Shown one piece after another: positions 8,044 to 19,361 of a stretch of 64,000 nt of DNA. The stretch is from Endozoicomonas sp. G2_2 (lineage in GTDB: Bacteria; Pseudomonadota; Gammaproteobacteria; Nevskiales; Salinisphaeraceae). Below the pieces are notes generated by a model. It had not been told where the DNA came from and did no database searches. It worked only from the letters and a program-made list of their open reading frames with translations. The stretch's first letter is position 1. Each line of letters starts with the position of its first letter. A program made the translations under genes and the position numbers. Where the stretch lies: positions 186,001 through 250,000 of the forward strand of contig NZ_JAGHQU010000006.1 in assembly GCF_017744135.1 (NCBI RefSeq). The letters run 5' to 3'.

Positions 8044-8763
8044 TCACGAACCGAGATACGGCGGCTCGGAGAAGGCCTGGGATTCCTGGCCTTCGACAAT
8101 CGGCTTGATCACGATATCGACACGGCGATTCTCGGCGCGACCGGCTTCGGTGTCGTTCGTGGCGATCGGCTCGGACTCGCCGCGGCCCCAGGTCAGCACA
8201 CGCTGGGAATCCACGCCGCGGCCGGTCAGGAACTGGGCGACGGCCTGGGCACGCTGCTGCGAGAGCTTCTGGTTGTATTCGTCGCTACCGCTGCTGTCGG
8301 TATGGCCGACGACGTGAATCGCCGTCTTGTCGTAGTCCTTGAGCGTGGCGGCGATCTTGTTGAACGTGGTCTGCGCCGGGCCGGACAGCGTCGAGCTGTC
8401 CACCGCGAAGGAGGCATCGCTGGCCACGCCGATCTTGAGCGCGTCGCCATCGAGGCGGGTGATATTTAGCACATCGCGCGCCTGCTCGGCTTCCAGCTTC
8501 TGGTTAAGTTCCTTCTGCTGGTTGTCCATGTAGCGGCCGGTTGCACCGCCCGCCATCGCGCCGATCGCCGCGCCGATGGCAGCATTGGTGCCGGACTTGT
8601 CGCCCAGCTGCGAACCGGCGATGCCGCCGAGTACGGCGCCGACGCCCGCGCCGATCTTGGTCTTGCGGTTCGGGTCGCCCGCGCAGGCGGTCACGACGAG
8701 CGTGCCGCACAGCAATGCGACAAGTACCAGGGCGGAATTTTTTCGGGTCATGGACCGGTTCAT
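8044..8763 (-). CDS. OmpA-family outer-membrane lipoprotein (YiaD/Pal-like)
   Basis: A signal peptide ends in a lipobox, VVTAC with the lipidated Cys27 followed by Ala and Gly, predicting sorting to the outer membrane. Residues ~36-80 form a glycine-zipper region (GAGVGAVLGGIAGSQ). Residues ~110-225 are an OmpA C-terminal peptidoglycan-binding domain, including the VVGHTDSSGSDEYNQKLSQQ and NRRVDIVI motifs. The ATG overlaps the rnr stop as ATGA, so translation is probably coupled to rnr. A second in-frame ATG at 8751 is possible. The role is likely tethering the outer membrane to peptidoglycan. Confidence 0.9.
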   Translation of the reverse strand: MNRSMTRKNSALVLVALLCGTLVVTACAGDPNRKTKIGAGVGAVLGGIAGSQLGDKSGTNAAIGAAIGAMAGGATGRYMDNQQKELNQKLEAEQARDVLNITRLDGDALKIGVASDASFAVDSSTLSGPAQTTFNKIAATLKDYDKTAIHVVGHTDSSGSDEYNQKLSQQRAQAVAQFLTGRGVDSQRVLTWGRGESEPIATNDTEAGRAENRRVDIVIKPIVEGQESQAFSEPPYLGS

Positions 8764-11108
8764 TGACTCTTACCTCGTTTGCTTTGACGGCGCGACTTGC
8801 CGGAGGACTTGCCCTTAGCGGACTTGCCCGGGCTGGACTTGCCGGCCCCCGGCTTGCCCTTTTCGGACTTTCCTGGCCCCGGCTTGTTCCCCGGTTTGCC
8901 GCGTTTGCTGGCCGCGCTGTCGGGCTCGACCAGCTCGAAATCGATCTTGCGTTCGTCGAGATCGACGCGCGCGACCTTGACCTTCATCTTGTCGGCCAGT
9001 CGGTGTACCACACCTGAACGCTCGCCTCGCAGACAGCGCGACTGGGCGTCGAAATGGTAGTAGTCGTTCGACAGGCTGGAAACATGCACCAGCCCGGTGG
9101 CGTAGATCCCGTCGAGTTCGACGAACAGTCCGAATGCCGTGACCCCGGTGACCGTGCCCTCGAAGGTCTGGCCGAGCGAATCGCTCATGTATTCGCATTT
9201 CAGCCAGTCGTCGACATCGCGCGTGGCGTCGTCGGCGCGTTTTTCGGCTTCCGAACAGACGGTGCCGAGGCTTTCCATCGCGGCCACATCGTAATCGAAG
9301 GTCTTGGGCTTGCCGCGGGCTTCCAGATGCTTGATCGCGCGGTGCGCAAGCAGATCCGGATAACGCCGAATCGGCGACGTGAAGTGCGCGTAGTTCTCGA
9401 GGGCGAGGCCAAAGTGGCCTTCGTTGTGCGGCGTATAGACCGCGCGCGATAGGCTGCGCAGCATCACCGTCTGGATCAGATGCGCGTCGCTGCGATCGGC
9501 CACCGAGGCCAGCAGCGTGGCGTAGTCGGCGGCCTGCGGATCGGAGCCGCCCGGCAGCGAAAGGCCGCGCTCGGCCAGAAACGCGCGCAGATCCTCGAGC
9601 GCATCGGCGGCCGGGCCGCTGTGCACGCGATAGAGCAGCGGCATGCGTTTTTTCGACAGATGCGTAGCCGTGGCAACGTTCGCCGCGATCATGCATTCCT
9701 CGATGATCTTGTGCGCGACATTGCGCTCGGTCGGCACGATGCGCTGGATCTTGCGATCCTCGTTGAAGATGATGCGCGTGGCGGTGGTTTCGAACTCGAT
9801 CGCGCCGCGCTCGCGCCGTTCGGCGAGCAGCGCTTCGTAGAGGCCGTGCAGGTTCGCCAGCGGCTTGGCCAGCTCGCGATAGCGTTCCGGCATGTTGTCC
9901 GGGTTTTCCAGCCAATCGGCGACCTGTTCGTAGAGCAGGCGCGCGTGCGAGCGGATCACCGCCGAATAGAAGCGACTGGAGCGCATGCGCCCCTGCTTGT
10001 CCAGGCGCATCTCGCAAACCAGCGCCAGCCGGTCGACTTCGGGGTTGAGCGAGCACAGCCCATTGGACAACGCCTCGGGCAGCATCGGCACGACATGATC
10101 AGGAAAATACACCGACGTCGCGCGGCGCTGGGCTTCTTCGTCGAGCGCCGAACCCGGCTTCACATAGGTCGAGACATCGGCGATAGCCACCCACAGCCGC
10201 CAGCCACGCGGCGTCTTGCGGGCATAGACGGCATCGTCGAAATCGCGCGCGTCGGCCCCGTCGATGGTGACCAGCGGCAGGTCGCGCAGGTCGGTGCGAT
10301 CTTTCTTGTCTTTTTCGGCCACCGCGTCGCCAAAGCTTTCCGCTTCGGACAGCGCCTCGGCCGGCCATTCATAGGGAATGCCGTGCGAGCGCATGGCGAT
10401 ATCGATTTCCATGCCCGGCGCCATGCGATCACCCAGCACTTCGACCACGGCACCGATGGGTTGCACGCGCTTGGACGGCGGCTCGACGATGCGCACGGTA
10501 ACCATCTGGTTGTGGGCCGCGCCGTTACGATCGGCCTCCGGCACGCGAATATCGTGGGCAATACGCGCGTTGTCCGGCACCACGTGGCAGACACCACGCT
10601 CCTCGACGAAGCGGCCGACCACGGTGTCGTTGACCCGCTCGAGCACTTCGGCCACGCGCCCTTCCCGACGCCCGCGGTTGTCGCGGCCGACAATGCGCAC
10701 CACCGCGCGGTCGCCGTGCATGAGCAGGCGCATCTGGCGCGGGTTGAGGAACACGTCGTCCTGCTCGCCGTCGTCGGGAATGAGAAAGCCGAAGCCGTCC
10801 CGATGGCCCTGTACGCGTCCGCGCACCAGATCCATCTTGTCCAGCGGGCCCAGCGCGCCGCGGCGGTTTTCCAGCAGCTGGCCGTCGCGCAGCATGGCGC
10901 GCAGGCGGTGCTCGAACGCCTCGGCGGCATCGCCGGTCAGGGCATAAAGCGCGGTGAGTTCAGCCCCGGTCATGGGCCGGCCCGCGTCGGCCAGGTCGTC
11001 GAGCACGAGCTGGCGGCTGGGTACGGGTTCGGCGTAGCTGCCTTTTTCGTGTTTGAACTGTGGATCGCGGTCGCGCCAGTCGGCACCACCGCCCGTTTTC
11101 TTATTCAA
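8760..11108 (-). CDS. rnr: Ribonuclease R
   Basis: RNase R is a processive 3'-5' exoribonuclease that degrades structured RNA. The layout is an N-terminal helix-turn-helix, two cold-shock domains, the RNB catalytic domain (TIDGADARDFDDAVYA with metal-binding Asp residues, then YFPDHVVPMLPE), an S1 domain, and a basic Lys/Gly/Pro-rich tail. The frame is open to an ATG at 11183. The TTG at 11108 is preferred because GGAG lies 7 bases upstream and the family N-terminus (DPQFKHEKGSYAEPVPSR) begins shortly after. This start gives 782 residues. The stop overlaps the lipoprotein start. Confidence 0.95.
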   Translation of the reverse strand: MNKKTGGGADWRDRDPQFKHEKGSYAEPVPSRQLVLDDLADAGRPMTGAELTALYALTGDAAEAFEHRLRAMLRDGQLLENRRGALGPLDKMDLVRGRVQGHRDGFGFLIPDDGEQDDVFLNPRQMRLLMHGDRAVVRIVGRDNRGRREGRVAEVLERVNDTVVGRFVEERGVCHVVPDNARIAHDIRVPEADRNGAAHNQMVTVRIVEPPSKRVQPIGAVVEVLGDRMAPGMEIDIAMRSHGIPYEWPAEALSEAESFGDAVAEKDKKDRTDLRDLPLVTIDGADARDFDDAVYARKTPRGWRLWVAIADVSTYVKPGSALDEEAQRRATSVYFPDHVVPMLPEALSNGLCSLNPEVDRLALVCEMRLDKQGRMRSSRFYSAVIRSHARLLYEQVADWLENPDNMPERYRELAKPLANLHGLYEALLAERRERGAIEFETTATRIIFNEDRKIQRIVPTERNVAHKIIEECMIAANVATATHLSKKRMPLLYRVHSGPAADALEDLRAFLAERGLSLPGGSDPQAADYATLLASVADRSDAHLIQTVMLRSLSRAVYTPHNEGHFGLALENYAHFTSPIRRYPDLLAHRAIKHLEARGKPKTFDYDVAAMESLGTVCSEAEKRADDATRDVDDWLKCEYMSDSLGQTFEGTVTGVTAFGLFVELDGIYATGLVHVSSLSNDYYHFDAQSRCLRGERSGVVHRLADKMKVKVARVDLDERKIDFELVEPDSAASKRGKPGNKPGPGKSEKGKPGAGKSSPGKSAKGKSSGKSRRQSKRGKSQ

Positions 11109-11164
11109 GATGTTGCTCCATATGCGCGCACGATACCGTAATCGCATCGTGGCACAAGCAATGA

Positions 11165-11193
11165 TTGACAACCGCCGGGGCAATCGATAAATT
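11165..11193 (+). promoter_or_regulatory. Sigma-70 promoter of tRNA-Leu
   Basis: A perfect -35 TTGACA (11165-11170), a 17-base spacer and a -10 TAAATT (11188-11193) precede a GC-rich discriminator GCGCGC. The predicted start near 11200 leaves only a few bases before the mature tRNA. The GC discriminator is typical of stringently controlled stable-RNA genes. Confidence 0.85.
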
Positions 11194-11206
11194 GCGCGCT
11201 CTTCGA

Positions 11207-11293
11207 GCCCAGGTGGCGGAATTGGTAGACGCGCTAGCTTCAGGTGCTAGTGAGCTAACGCTCGTGGAGGTTCAAGTCCTCTCCTGGGCACCA
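11207..11293 (+). tRNA. tRNA-Leu (anticodon CAG)
   Basis: This 87-nt tRNA includes an encoded CCA end. The acceptor stem GCCCAGG pairs with CCTGGGC. The anticodon stem CTAGC/GCTAG encloses the loop TTCAGGT, giving anticodon CAG, which reads CTG. The long variable arm with its own stem (GAGCTAACGCTC) marks it as a class II leucine tRNA. The T-loop GGTTCAAGTCC is intact. It is a single gene with its own promoter and terminator. Confidence 0.97.
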
Positions 11294-11342
11294 AGCTCGA
11301 ACACACGGCAAGCAATCGCTTGAGCGAACTGCTTGCCGATGA

Positions 11343-11372
11343 AAGGCCGCGTCATCCGACGCGGCCTTTTTT
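11343..11372 (+). terminator. Rho-independent terminator of tRNA-Leu
   Basis: The stem AAGGCCGCGTC / GACGCGGCCTT has an ATCC loop and is followed by a run of T residues on the plus strand. It ends the monocistronic tRNA transcript. Confidence 0.92.
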
Positions 11373-11607
11373 ATGCGCAGAAGATCGCGCAAGCGAAAGT
11401 CCAGCGGATCGAAGACCGCCGTGGTGGCCGGCACAGAGCCAAGGCACGCGGCGCAATAAACTGTTGAGAATGACGCCCGTGCCGGGCCGCTCAACGACCG
11501 GCGCGATCCGTTACACGGATGCTGCCCACGAATCCCTGCGGGATTGCTGCACAATAGCCCGGCGTGGCTCGGCCTTGCGGCCGCAGCCATAAGGAACGCG
11601 CAACGCG
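11373..11607. other. Gap between tRNA-Leu terminator and purA
   Basis: No gene is supported. Two perfect 6-bp hairpins with 3-base loops lie here: ATCCGT/ACGGAT at 11506-11520 and AATCCC/GGGATT at 11531-11545. They are downstream of the purA stop on the leftward transcript but lack a U-tract, so their role in termination is uncertain. Confidence 0.6.
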
Positions 11608-14105
<2,498 letters not shown>

Positions 14106-14124
14106 CGCGTTACGACGTGTTCCG

Positions 14125-14310
14125 TCAGTGAATGAATTGCAGCAGCAGAACGCCCACGCCAATGAGCACCCCGCCGAACACACGCAGGCTGCGGCCGTCC
14201 ACATCGGACAGCCGCAGCATCATTTCGCGCCAGCGCTCGGGCGCCAGGAAGGGCATCAGCCCTTCGATGACCAGCACCAGCGCCAGAGCCCTCAGCAAAT
14301 CAGGCCACAT
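14125..14310 (-). CDS. DUF2065 (YjeT-like) small membrane protein
   Basis: This 61-residue protein has two hydrophobic segments (about 6-22 and 43-60) around a conserved APERWREMM loop. That matches the DUF2065/YjeT family always found beside hflC and purA/hisZ. Its function is unknown. It starts 8 bases after hflC and is cotranscribed with it. Confidence 0.88.
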   Translation of the reverse strand: MWPDLLRALALVLVIEGLMPFLAPERWREMMLRLSDVDGRSLRVFGGVLIGVGVLLLQFIH

Positions 14311-14318
14311 GGGCGCGG

Positions 14319-15200
14319 TCAGCGCCCGGCGCTGTCAGCCGAAGGCTTCGGGTTGAAGTACTTGAACAACTCGCCGTCCGGCCGCAACAGCAGAAGGTCG
14401 TCGCTGCCCAGCGAATCCCGATACAGCTGCAGACTGCGATAGAAGCTGTAGAACGTCGGGTTCTTTTGGTAGGCGTCGGCATAGAGTTTCGCCGCCTGCG
14501 CATCGCCCTGGCCGCGGATCACCTGACCCTGGCTGTAGGCATCCGCCAGGATGATCGTACGTTCGCGTTCCGCGTCCGAACGAATTTCCTGGGCCGCGGC
14601 GTCACCCTGGGCACGCAGCGTGCGAATGACCTCCTGACGCTCGGAGCGCATGCGCTCGTAGACCGACTCGCTCACCTCGTCGGGCAGGTCGAGACGCATG
14701 ATGCGCACGTCGGCGATCTCGACGCCGAGCTCCTCGGCATCCTGGTTCGCCTGCACCTGCACCGCCGCGACGATCTCGTTGCGGTCATCGCCCACGGCCT
14801 GGCGAATCGTGCGCTTGGAGAACTCGGCCAGCAGATCGTTTTCCACGATTTCGGTGAGCAGGTCACGCGTACGCTGCTCGCTGCCCTGGGTCGACAGGTA
14901 GTAGTCGACCGTGTCCTTGATACGCCACTTCACATAGAAGTCGACCGCAAGGTTCTTGTTCTCCGAGGTGAGCACGCGCTCGATCTCCTCGGTGAACGTC
15001 ATGATGCGGCGGTCGAACGAGTTGACCGTCTGGATGAACGGGACCTTGAAATGCAGGCCCGGCTCGTAGTTCTGGCCGACGATCTCGCCGAGCTCGACGA
15101 CGACCACGCGCTCGCGTTCGTCGACGATGAACGCCGAGTCGAGCGCCGCGTAGCCAATGATCAGAACGATGATGATCGCGAAGATATGCTTGGGACTCAT
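14319..15200 (-). CDS. hflC: Protease modulator HflC
   Basis: HflC is a membrane-anchored SPFH/prohibitin protein that forms a cage with HflK around the FtsH protease and moderates its activity. An N-terminal transmembrane segment (about residues 5-22) is followed by the SPFH domain (VDERERVVVVELGEI, then YEPGLHFKVPF) and a long coiled-coil helix rich in Arg, Glu and Ala. At 293 residues it is the normal length. Its start overlaps the hflK stop by ATGA. Confidence 0.96.
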   Translation of the reverse strand: MSPKHIFAIIIVLIIGYAALDSAFIVDERERVVVVELGEIVGQNYEPGLHFKVPFIQTVNSFDRRIMTFTEEIERVLTSENKNLAVDFYVKWRIKDTVDYYLSTQGSEQRTRDLLTEIVENDLLAEFSKRTIRQAVGDDRNEIVAAVQVQANQDAEELGVEIADVRIMRLDLPDEVSESVYERMRSERQEVIRTLRAQGDAAAQEIRSDAERERTIILADAYSQGQVIRGQGDAQAAKLYADAYQKNPTFYSFYRSLQLYRDSLGSDDLLLLRPDGELFKYFNPKPSADSAGR

Positions 15201-16561
15201 GAGTTGCGATCCCGGCTGCGGAGATTGTCGGACGCGCTGTTCGACGAGGACGACGAACCACTGCTCGACCCGTCGTAGGTGGACGAGCCACTCGAGGCGC
15301 CATCACCACTGCTGCCGTTATTCATGCCGTTGTTGGCCGCGGCCTCCGCCTGCTTGTTGCGACGCGCGTCGTTGAGCATCTTTTCCAGCGGCAGATACAT
15401 CAGCGGCCCGCCTTCGCTCTGCTCCGCGAGAATCAGGTTCGAGCTCGACAGCACTTCGCCCATGCTCTCGAGATACAGACGCTCACGCGTGACCTCGGGG
15501 GCATTTTCGTACTGCGCGAGCAGCTCGGAAAAGCGCGAGGCCTCACCTTTGGCGCGTGCGGTCTTCTGTTCGCGATAACCGCGCGCGTCCAGCAGGATGC
15601 GCGCCTTCTCACCCTGGGCACGGGCGACGATGTCGCGTGCATAGGCCCGGGCGATGTTCTTCTTGCGCTCTTCTTCCTCGCGCGCCTTGATCGCTTCCTC
15701 GAAGGCGCCCTGCACCTGCTCGGGCGGCTGCGAGTACTGCACGTTGATGGCCACCACGTTGATGCCGGCGTTATAGCTCGACAGCGTAGCCTGCACGATC
15801 TTGCTCACGTTCTCGGGCAGCTTGGCACGGGACCGGTCGGTGATTTCCGGGTAGGCGTTCTGCTGGGCCTTGATCTCGTTGACGAGCTTGTCGTCCACGC
15901 CCTGCAGCGCGTCCTTTTCCGCCGGCTGCCCGGAGCCTTCTTTCAAATCGACGTTGTCGAGCGCCCGATCTTCGAGCTCCTCGACCTGCACGCCTTCCTG
16001 AATGACCTGGTTCATGCGGCTTGTACCGACGATCTCGCGGACCGCCGAGCGCAGCACCTGCTCGACCGTGGCGTCGGGCTCACGCAGCTGGAAGAGATAG
16101 TTCATCGCGTCGGAGATGCGGTACTGAACGGCCACCTCGACCTCGACGATGTTCTCGTCCTTGGTCAGCATCACCGCACGGTTCTTCGCTCGCCGGACCT
16201 GCTGCGTATCGACCTTGTAGACACGATCGATCGGATACGGGAAATGCCAGTGCCAGCCGGGCTCCTGGGTGCTGGTGTAGTTGCCGAAGCGCAACACCAC
16301 GCCCTTCTCGCCAGGCTGCACCACGTACAGGCCGGTGGCCAGCCAGATGACCAGCGCCACGGGCACGATGAACAGCAGAATGGCCGGACTCGGCCCGCCG
16401 GCGCCGCCACCCGCGTTGCCGCTGCCATTGCCACCCTTGTTACCGGAAAAGCGCGCACGAAGATTGCGCCAGATCTGGTCCAGATCCGGGGGGCCGCCAC
16501 CGTTATTCTTGTTGCCGCCACCCCACGGGTCCTGACCTTTGCCAGGCTCGTTCCAAGCCAT
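15197..16561 (-). CDS. hflK: FtsH protease activity modulator HflK
   Basis: HflK is the partner of HflC. A Gly/Asn-rich cytoplasmic N-terminus (MAWNEPGKGQDPWGGGNKNN) leads into one transmembrane segment (about 65-85), then an SPFH domain (QPGEKGVVLRFGNY, then EPGWHWHFPYPI) and a coiled coil. The last ~45 residues are a Ser/Gly-rich low-complexity tail. The ATG at 16561 fits the family start MAWNEPG and has AGGA upstream. The in-frame ATG at 16573 has no usable ribosome binding site. Confidence 0.95.
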   Translation of the reverse strand: MAWNEPGKGQDPWGGGNKNNGGGPPDLDQIWRNLRARFSGNKGGNGSGNAGGGAGGPSPAILLFIVPVALVIWLATGLYVVQPGEKGVVLRFGNYTSTQEPGWHWHFPYPIDRVYKVDTQQVRRAKNRAVMLTKDENIVEVEVAVQYRISDAMNYLFQLREPDATVEQVLRSAVREIVGTSRMNQVIQEGVQVEELEDRALDNVDLKEGSGQPAEKDALQGVDDKLVNEIKAQQNAYPEITDRSRAKLPENVSKIVQATLSSYNAGINVVAINVQYSQPPEQVQGAFEEAIKAREEEERKKNIARAYARDIVARAQGEKARILLDARGYREQKTARAKGEASRFSELLAQYENAPEVTRERLYLESMGEVLSSSNLILAEQSEGGPLMYLPLEKMLNDARRNKQAEAAANNGMNNGSSGDGASSGSSTYDGSSSGSSSSSNSASDNLRSRDRNS

Positions 16562-16689
16562 GCTTATATTCATCCTTTAGGCGAAACCGCGATTCTATCG
16601 GGCGCCCCCACCCCTGTCGAACACCGCTGATGCCCTCATCGACGGGTTGACCGGCGGGTGCGTTTTATCGAGCGTTATATATTGAGCTT

Positions 16690-18033
16690 CTACGTCACCG
16701 GCAGGCTCGAGGATGCCTCGGCCCGCGGCGTCATGCGCGACGCGCGGCGCTCGACTAGCACCTCGTCGAAGCGCAGCCCGGCGCGCGCGACGATACGCTC
16801 GAGATCGGCCTGCGAGGCCGTCACTGCCAGTCGACTGGCGCCGTCGTCGTCGTGGCTTTCGGCATCCACCACCCCAAGTTCGAACAGCTCGGAGCGCAAT
16901 CGCCCGGCTGAAGCCGGCACACGCAGCACCCCCGCGATGATGTCGGGGTTGCAGAAATCCGCGAGCACGGCGCGCAGCGTTTCGACCCCTTCGCCACTCA
17001 TCGCCGACAGCCACACCCGCGTCGGAACGCCGTGGGCATCGGTCTCGACGTGCGCGCTCTCGTTGTCGAGCAGATCGACCTTGTTGAAGATCTCGATCTG
17101 CGGCACGTCGCGCGCGCCGATTTCGTCGAGCACGTCGTTGACTTCCCGCGCATGCGCGCGGCGCTCGGGATCGGCCGCGTCGATGACGTGCAGCAGCACG
17201 TCGGCCTCGCGGGTCTCCTCGAGCGTGGCCTTGAAGGCCGCGACCAGTTCGTGCGGCAGATCACGGATGAAGCCTACGGTATCCGCCACGATCAACGGCT
17301 CGCCCACCGGCACGTCCATGCGGCGCAGGGTCGGATCCAGGGTCGCGAACAGTTGATCGGCCGCGTAGATGCTTTCGCCCGTCAGCCGATTGAACAGCGT
17401 GGACTTTCCCGCGTTGGTGTAACCCACTAGAGAAACGATCGGCGTACGCGCACGCCGCCGCGCCGCTCGGCCCTGTTCGCGCCGTGCACTGACTTTTTCG
17501 AGGCGCTGACGCAGCATCTTGATGCGTTCGTTGAGCAGTCGACGGTCGGTCTCGAGCTGGGTCTCACCCGGGCCGCGCAGCCCGATACCGCCCTTCTGGC
17601 GCTCCAGATGCGACCAGCCCCGCACCAGTCGCGTGGCCAGATGCTGCAGCTGGGCGAGTTCGACCTGCAGCTTGCCCTCGTGCGAGCGCGCCCGGCTGGC
17701 GAAGATATCCAGAATCAGACCGGCACGATCGAGCACGCGCGCGTTCAGGCGCTTTTCGAGATTGCGCTCCTGGCTGGGCGACAGATCGTGGTTGAAAACC
17801 ACCAGCTCCGCGCCGCGCTCCTTGGCGGATTCGGCAATCTCGTCGACCTTGCCGCCACCCACGAAATAGCGTGGGTCCGGCGTACGACGGCTGCCGCCGA
17901 TGTGGTCCAGCACATCGGCGCCTGCCGACTCCACGAGTTCGCGAAACTCGCGATCGGCCTCGTCGTATTCGTCGATGCCGAAGGCGAGATGCACGATGAC
18001 GGCCGCCTGACCTGTCGGCGGCCGTTCAAACAT
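16690..18033 (-). CDS. hflX: Ribosome-associated GTPase HflX
   Basis: HflX is a translational GTPase that splits stalled or stressed 70S ribosomes. The N-terminal domain includes the glycine-rich VGGGKVDEI region and the signature GGIGLRGPGETQLETDRR at 148-165. The G domain has G1 GYTNAGKST at 204-212, G3 DTVGFI and G4 NKVD. The 447-residue length fits the family. A 128-base gap separates it from hflK downstream, and hfq lies just upstream, as in E. coli. Confidence 0.96.
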   Translation of the reverse strand: MFERPPTGQAAVIVHLAFGIDEYDEADREFRELVESAGADVLDHIGGSRRTPDPRYFVGGGKVDEIAESAKERGAELVVFNHDLSPSQERNLEKRLNARVLDRAGLILDIFASRARSHEGKLQVELAQLQHLATRLVRGWSHLERQKGGIGLRGPGETQLETDRRLLNERIKMLRQRLEKVSARREQGRAARRRARTPIVSLVGYTNAGKSTLFNRLTGESIYAADQLFATLDPTLRRMDVPVGEPLIVADTVGFIRDLPHELVAAFKATLEETREADVLLHVIDAADPERRAHAREVNDVLDEIGARDVPQIEIFNKVDLLDNESAHVETDAHGVPTRVWLSAMSGEGVETLRAVLADFCNPDIIAGVLRVPASAGRLRSELFELGVVDAESHDDDGASRLAVTASQADLERIVARAGLRFDEVLVERRASRMTPRAEASSSLPVT

Positions 18034-18071
18034 GAAGAATTCCGGTCGGTTGCTGGTGGTCGATCGCTGCT

Positions 18072-18332
18072 CTAATCGCTGTCGGCCCCGTCACTGCTCT
18101 GGTTCATTTCCTCGTGCATCTCCGAGCGTACATTACGGGCCGGCACGATGGTGGAAATGGCGTGCTTGTACACCATCTGGTTGACCGCGTTGCGCAGCAG
18201 CACGACGAACTGGTCGAAGGATTCGATCTGCCCCTGGAGCTTGATACCGTTGACCAGATATATCGACACCGGCACGCGCTCCTTGCGCAAGGCGTTCAGG
18301 AATGGTTCTTGTAGTGTTTGGCCTTTTGCCAT
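18072..18332 (-). CDS. hfq: RNA chaperone Hfq
   Basis: Hfq is the hexameric Sm-like protein that pairs small RNAs with mRNAs. The 86-residue protein starts [19 protein letters not shown]. It has the Sm1 motif ([21 protein letters not shown]) and the Sm2 Tyr55-Lys-His57 proximal-face motif. The C-terminal tail is short and acidic ([15 protein letters not shown]), unlike the longer E. coli tail. It lies between miaA and hflX. The AT-rich 60 bases upstream may contain a promoter, but no clear pair of hexamers was found. Confidence 0.97.
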   Translation of the reverse strand: MAKGQTLQEPFLNALRKERVPVSIYLVNGIKLQGQIESFDQFVVLLRNAVNQMVYKHAISTIVPARNVRSEMHEEMNQSSDGADSD

Positions 18333-18392
18333 GGGTACAGACTCCGCAGAAGCTAAAGTATAAAGATTTCGTTAAAGCGATTGTAGCACGCG

Positions 18393-19361
18393 TCAACCGA
18401 AATGATTCGATTGCCGCAGATGTGTTAGTGCCTGTTTTATATCGGGTTTTTCGTCGCTCGTCAGCCAGTGTGCGTCTTCGATGGATCGCAGCCAGGTCAG
18501 CTGACGCTTTGCGAGCTGGCGCGATGCGAATATCGCGCGCTCGACGCCCTGCTCCAGCGTCAGTTCTCCGCTCATGACCTGCCACAGCTGGCGATACCCG
18601 ACGGCGCGGATCGCCGGCAATTCGAGGTCTAGATCGGGCCTGGCGTGGAGTTTTTCAACCTCTTCGTAAAATCCCTGTGACATCATTATTTTGAATCGCG
18701 ATGCGATGCGCTCGTGCAGCACGCGCCGCGTCGAGGGCGCCACCACGAGCTTGGTAATAGACCACGGCAGCTGCGTGGCGTTCCGGGCCGCGCGTTCGCG
18801 GGCGTGCAGCGCGCTCGGCGTCTGGCCGCTCAAGGCGTGAATCTCCAGGGCGCGCTGGATGCGCTGTGCGTCGTTGGGGTGAATACGCCGCGCGGTCGGC
18901 GGGTCGATCCCGGCAAGGCGCTGGTGCATCACGTGCCAGCCGTGCCGATCGGCTTCTTCCGTCAATCGGGCCCGCAATCGCTCGTCGCGACCCGGCATGT
19001 CGCTCAGCCCGTGCTCGAGTGCCCGAAAGTAGAGCGAGGTGCCGCCGGTGAGCAGCGGAATGCGACCCGCGGCGTGAATACGCTCGATCTCGGCGATCGC
19101 GTCGCGGCGAAAATCCGCGGCCGAATACGGTTCGGCCGGATCCCGAATATCCACGAGTGCATGCGGCGCGCGCGCCAGCGTTTCGGCATCGGGCTTGGCG
19201 GTGCCGATATCCATCCCCCGATAGACCATGGCGGAGTCCACCGACACGATCTCGGCATTGAGGGTTTCCACCAGCTCGACCGCCAGTCCGGTCTTGCCGG
19301 AGGCGGTCGGCCCGAGCAGAAAAACGACACCGGGGCGTTCAGACACGCCGGCAGCGCTCAT
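18393..19361 (-). CDS. miaA: tRNA dimethylallyltransferase MiaA
   Basis: MiaA adds a dimethylallyl group to A37 of tRNAs that read codons starting with U. The P-loop GPTASGKT is at 17-24, followed by the DSAMVYRGMDIGTAKP block, LLTGGTSLYFRAL and the C-terminal AIRAVGYRQLW segment. The 322 residues are normal. Its ATG overlaps the mutL stop by ATGA. The DNA at its 3' end and up to hfq is more AT-rich than its surroundings. Confidence 0.96.
   Translation of the reverse strand: MSAAGVSERPGVVFLLGPTASGKTGLAVELVETLNAEIVSVDSAMVYRGMDIGTAKPDAETLARAPHALVDIRDPAEPYSAADFRRDAIAEIERIHAAGRIPLLTGGTSLYFRALEHGLSDMPGRDERLRARLTEEADRHGWHVMHQRLAGIDPPTARRIHPNDAQRIQRALEIHALSGQTPSALHARERAARNATQLPWSITKLVVAPSTRRVLHERIASRFKIMMSQGFYEEVEKLHARPDLDLELPAIRAVGYRQLWQVMSGELTLEQGVERAIFASRQLAKRQLTWLRSIEDAHWLTSDEKPDIKQALTHLRQSNHFG

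Noticed and set aside
11255-11590. Reverse open frame ending GEDLNLHER across tRNA-Leu
   Set aside because: The C-terminal peptide is the antisense translation of a tRNA-Leu, a well-known false ORF; no ribosome binding site or domain.
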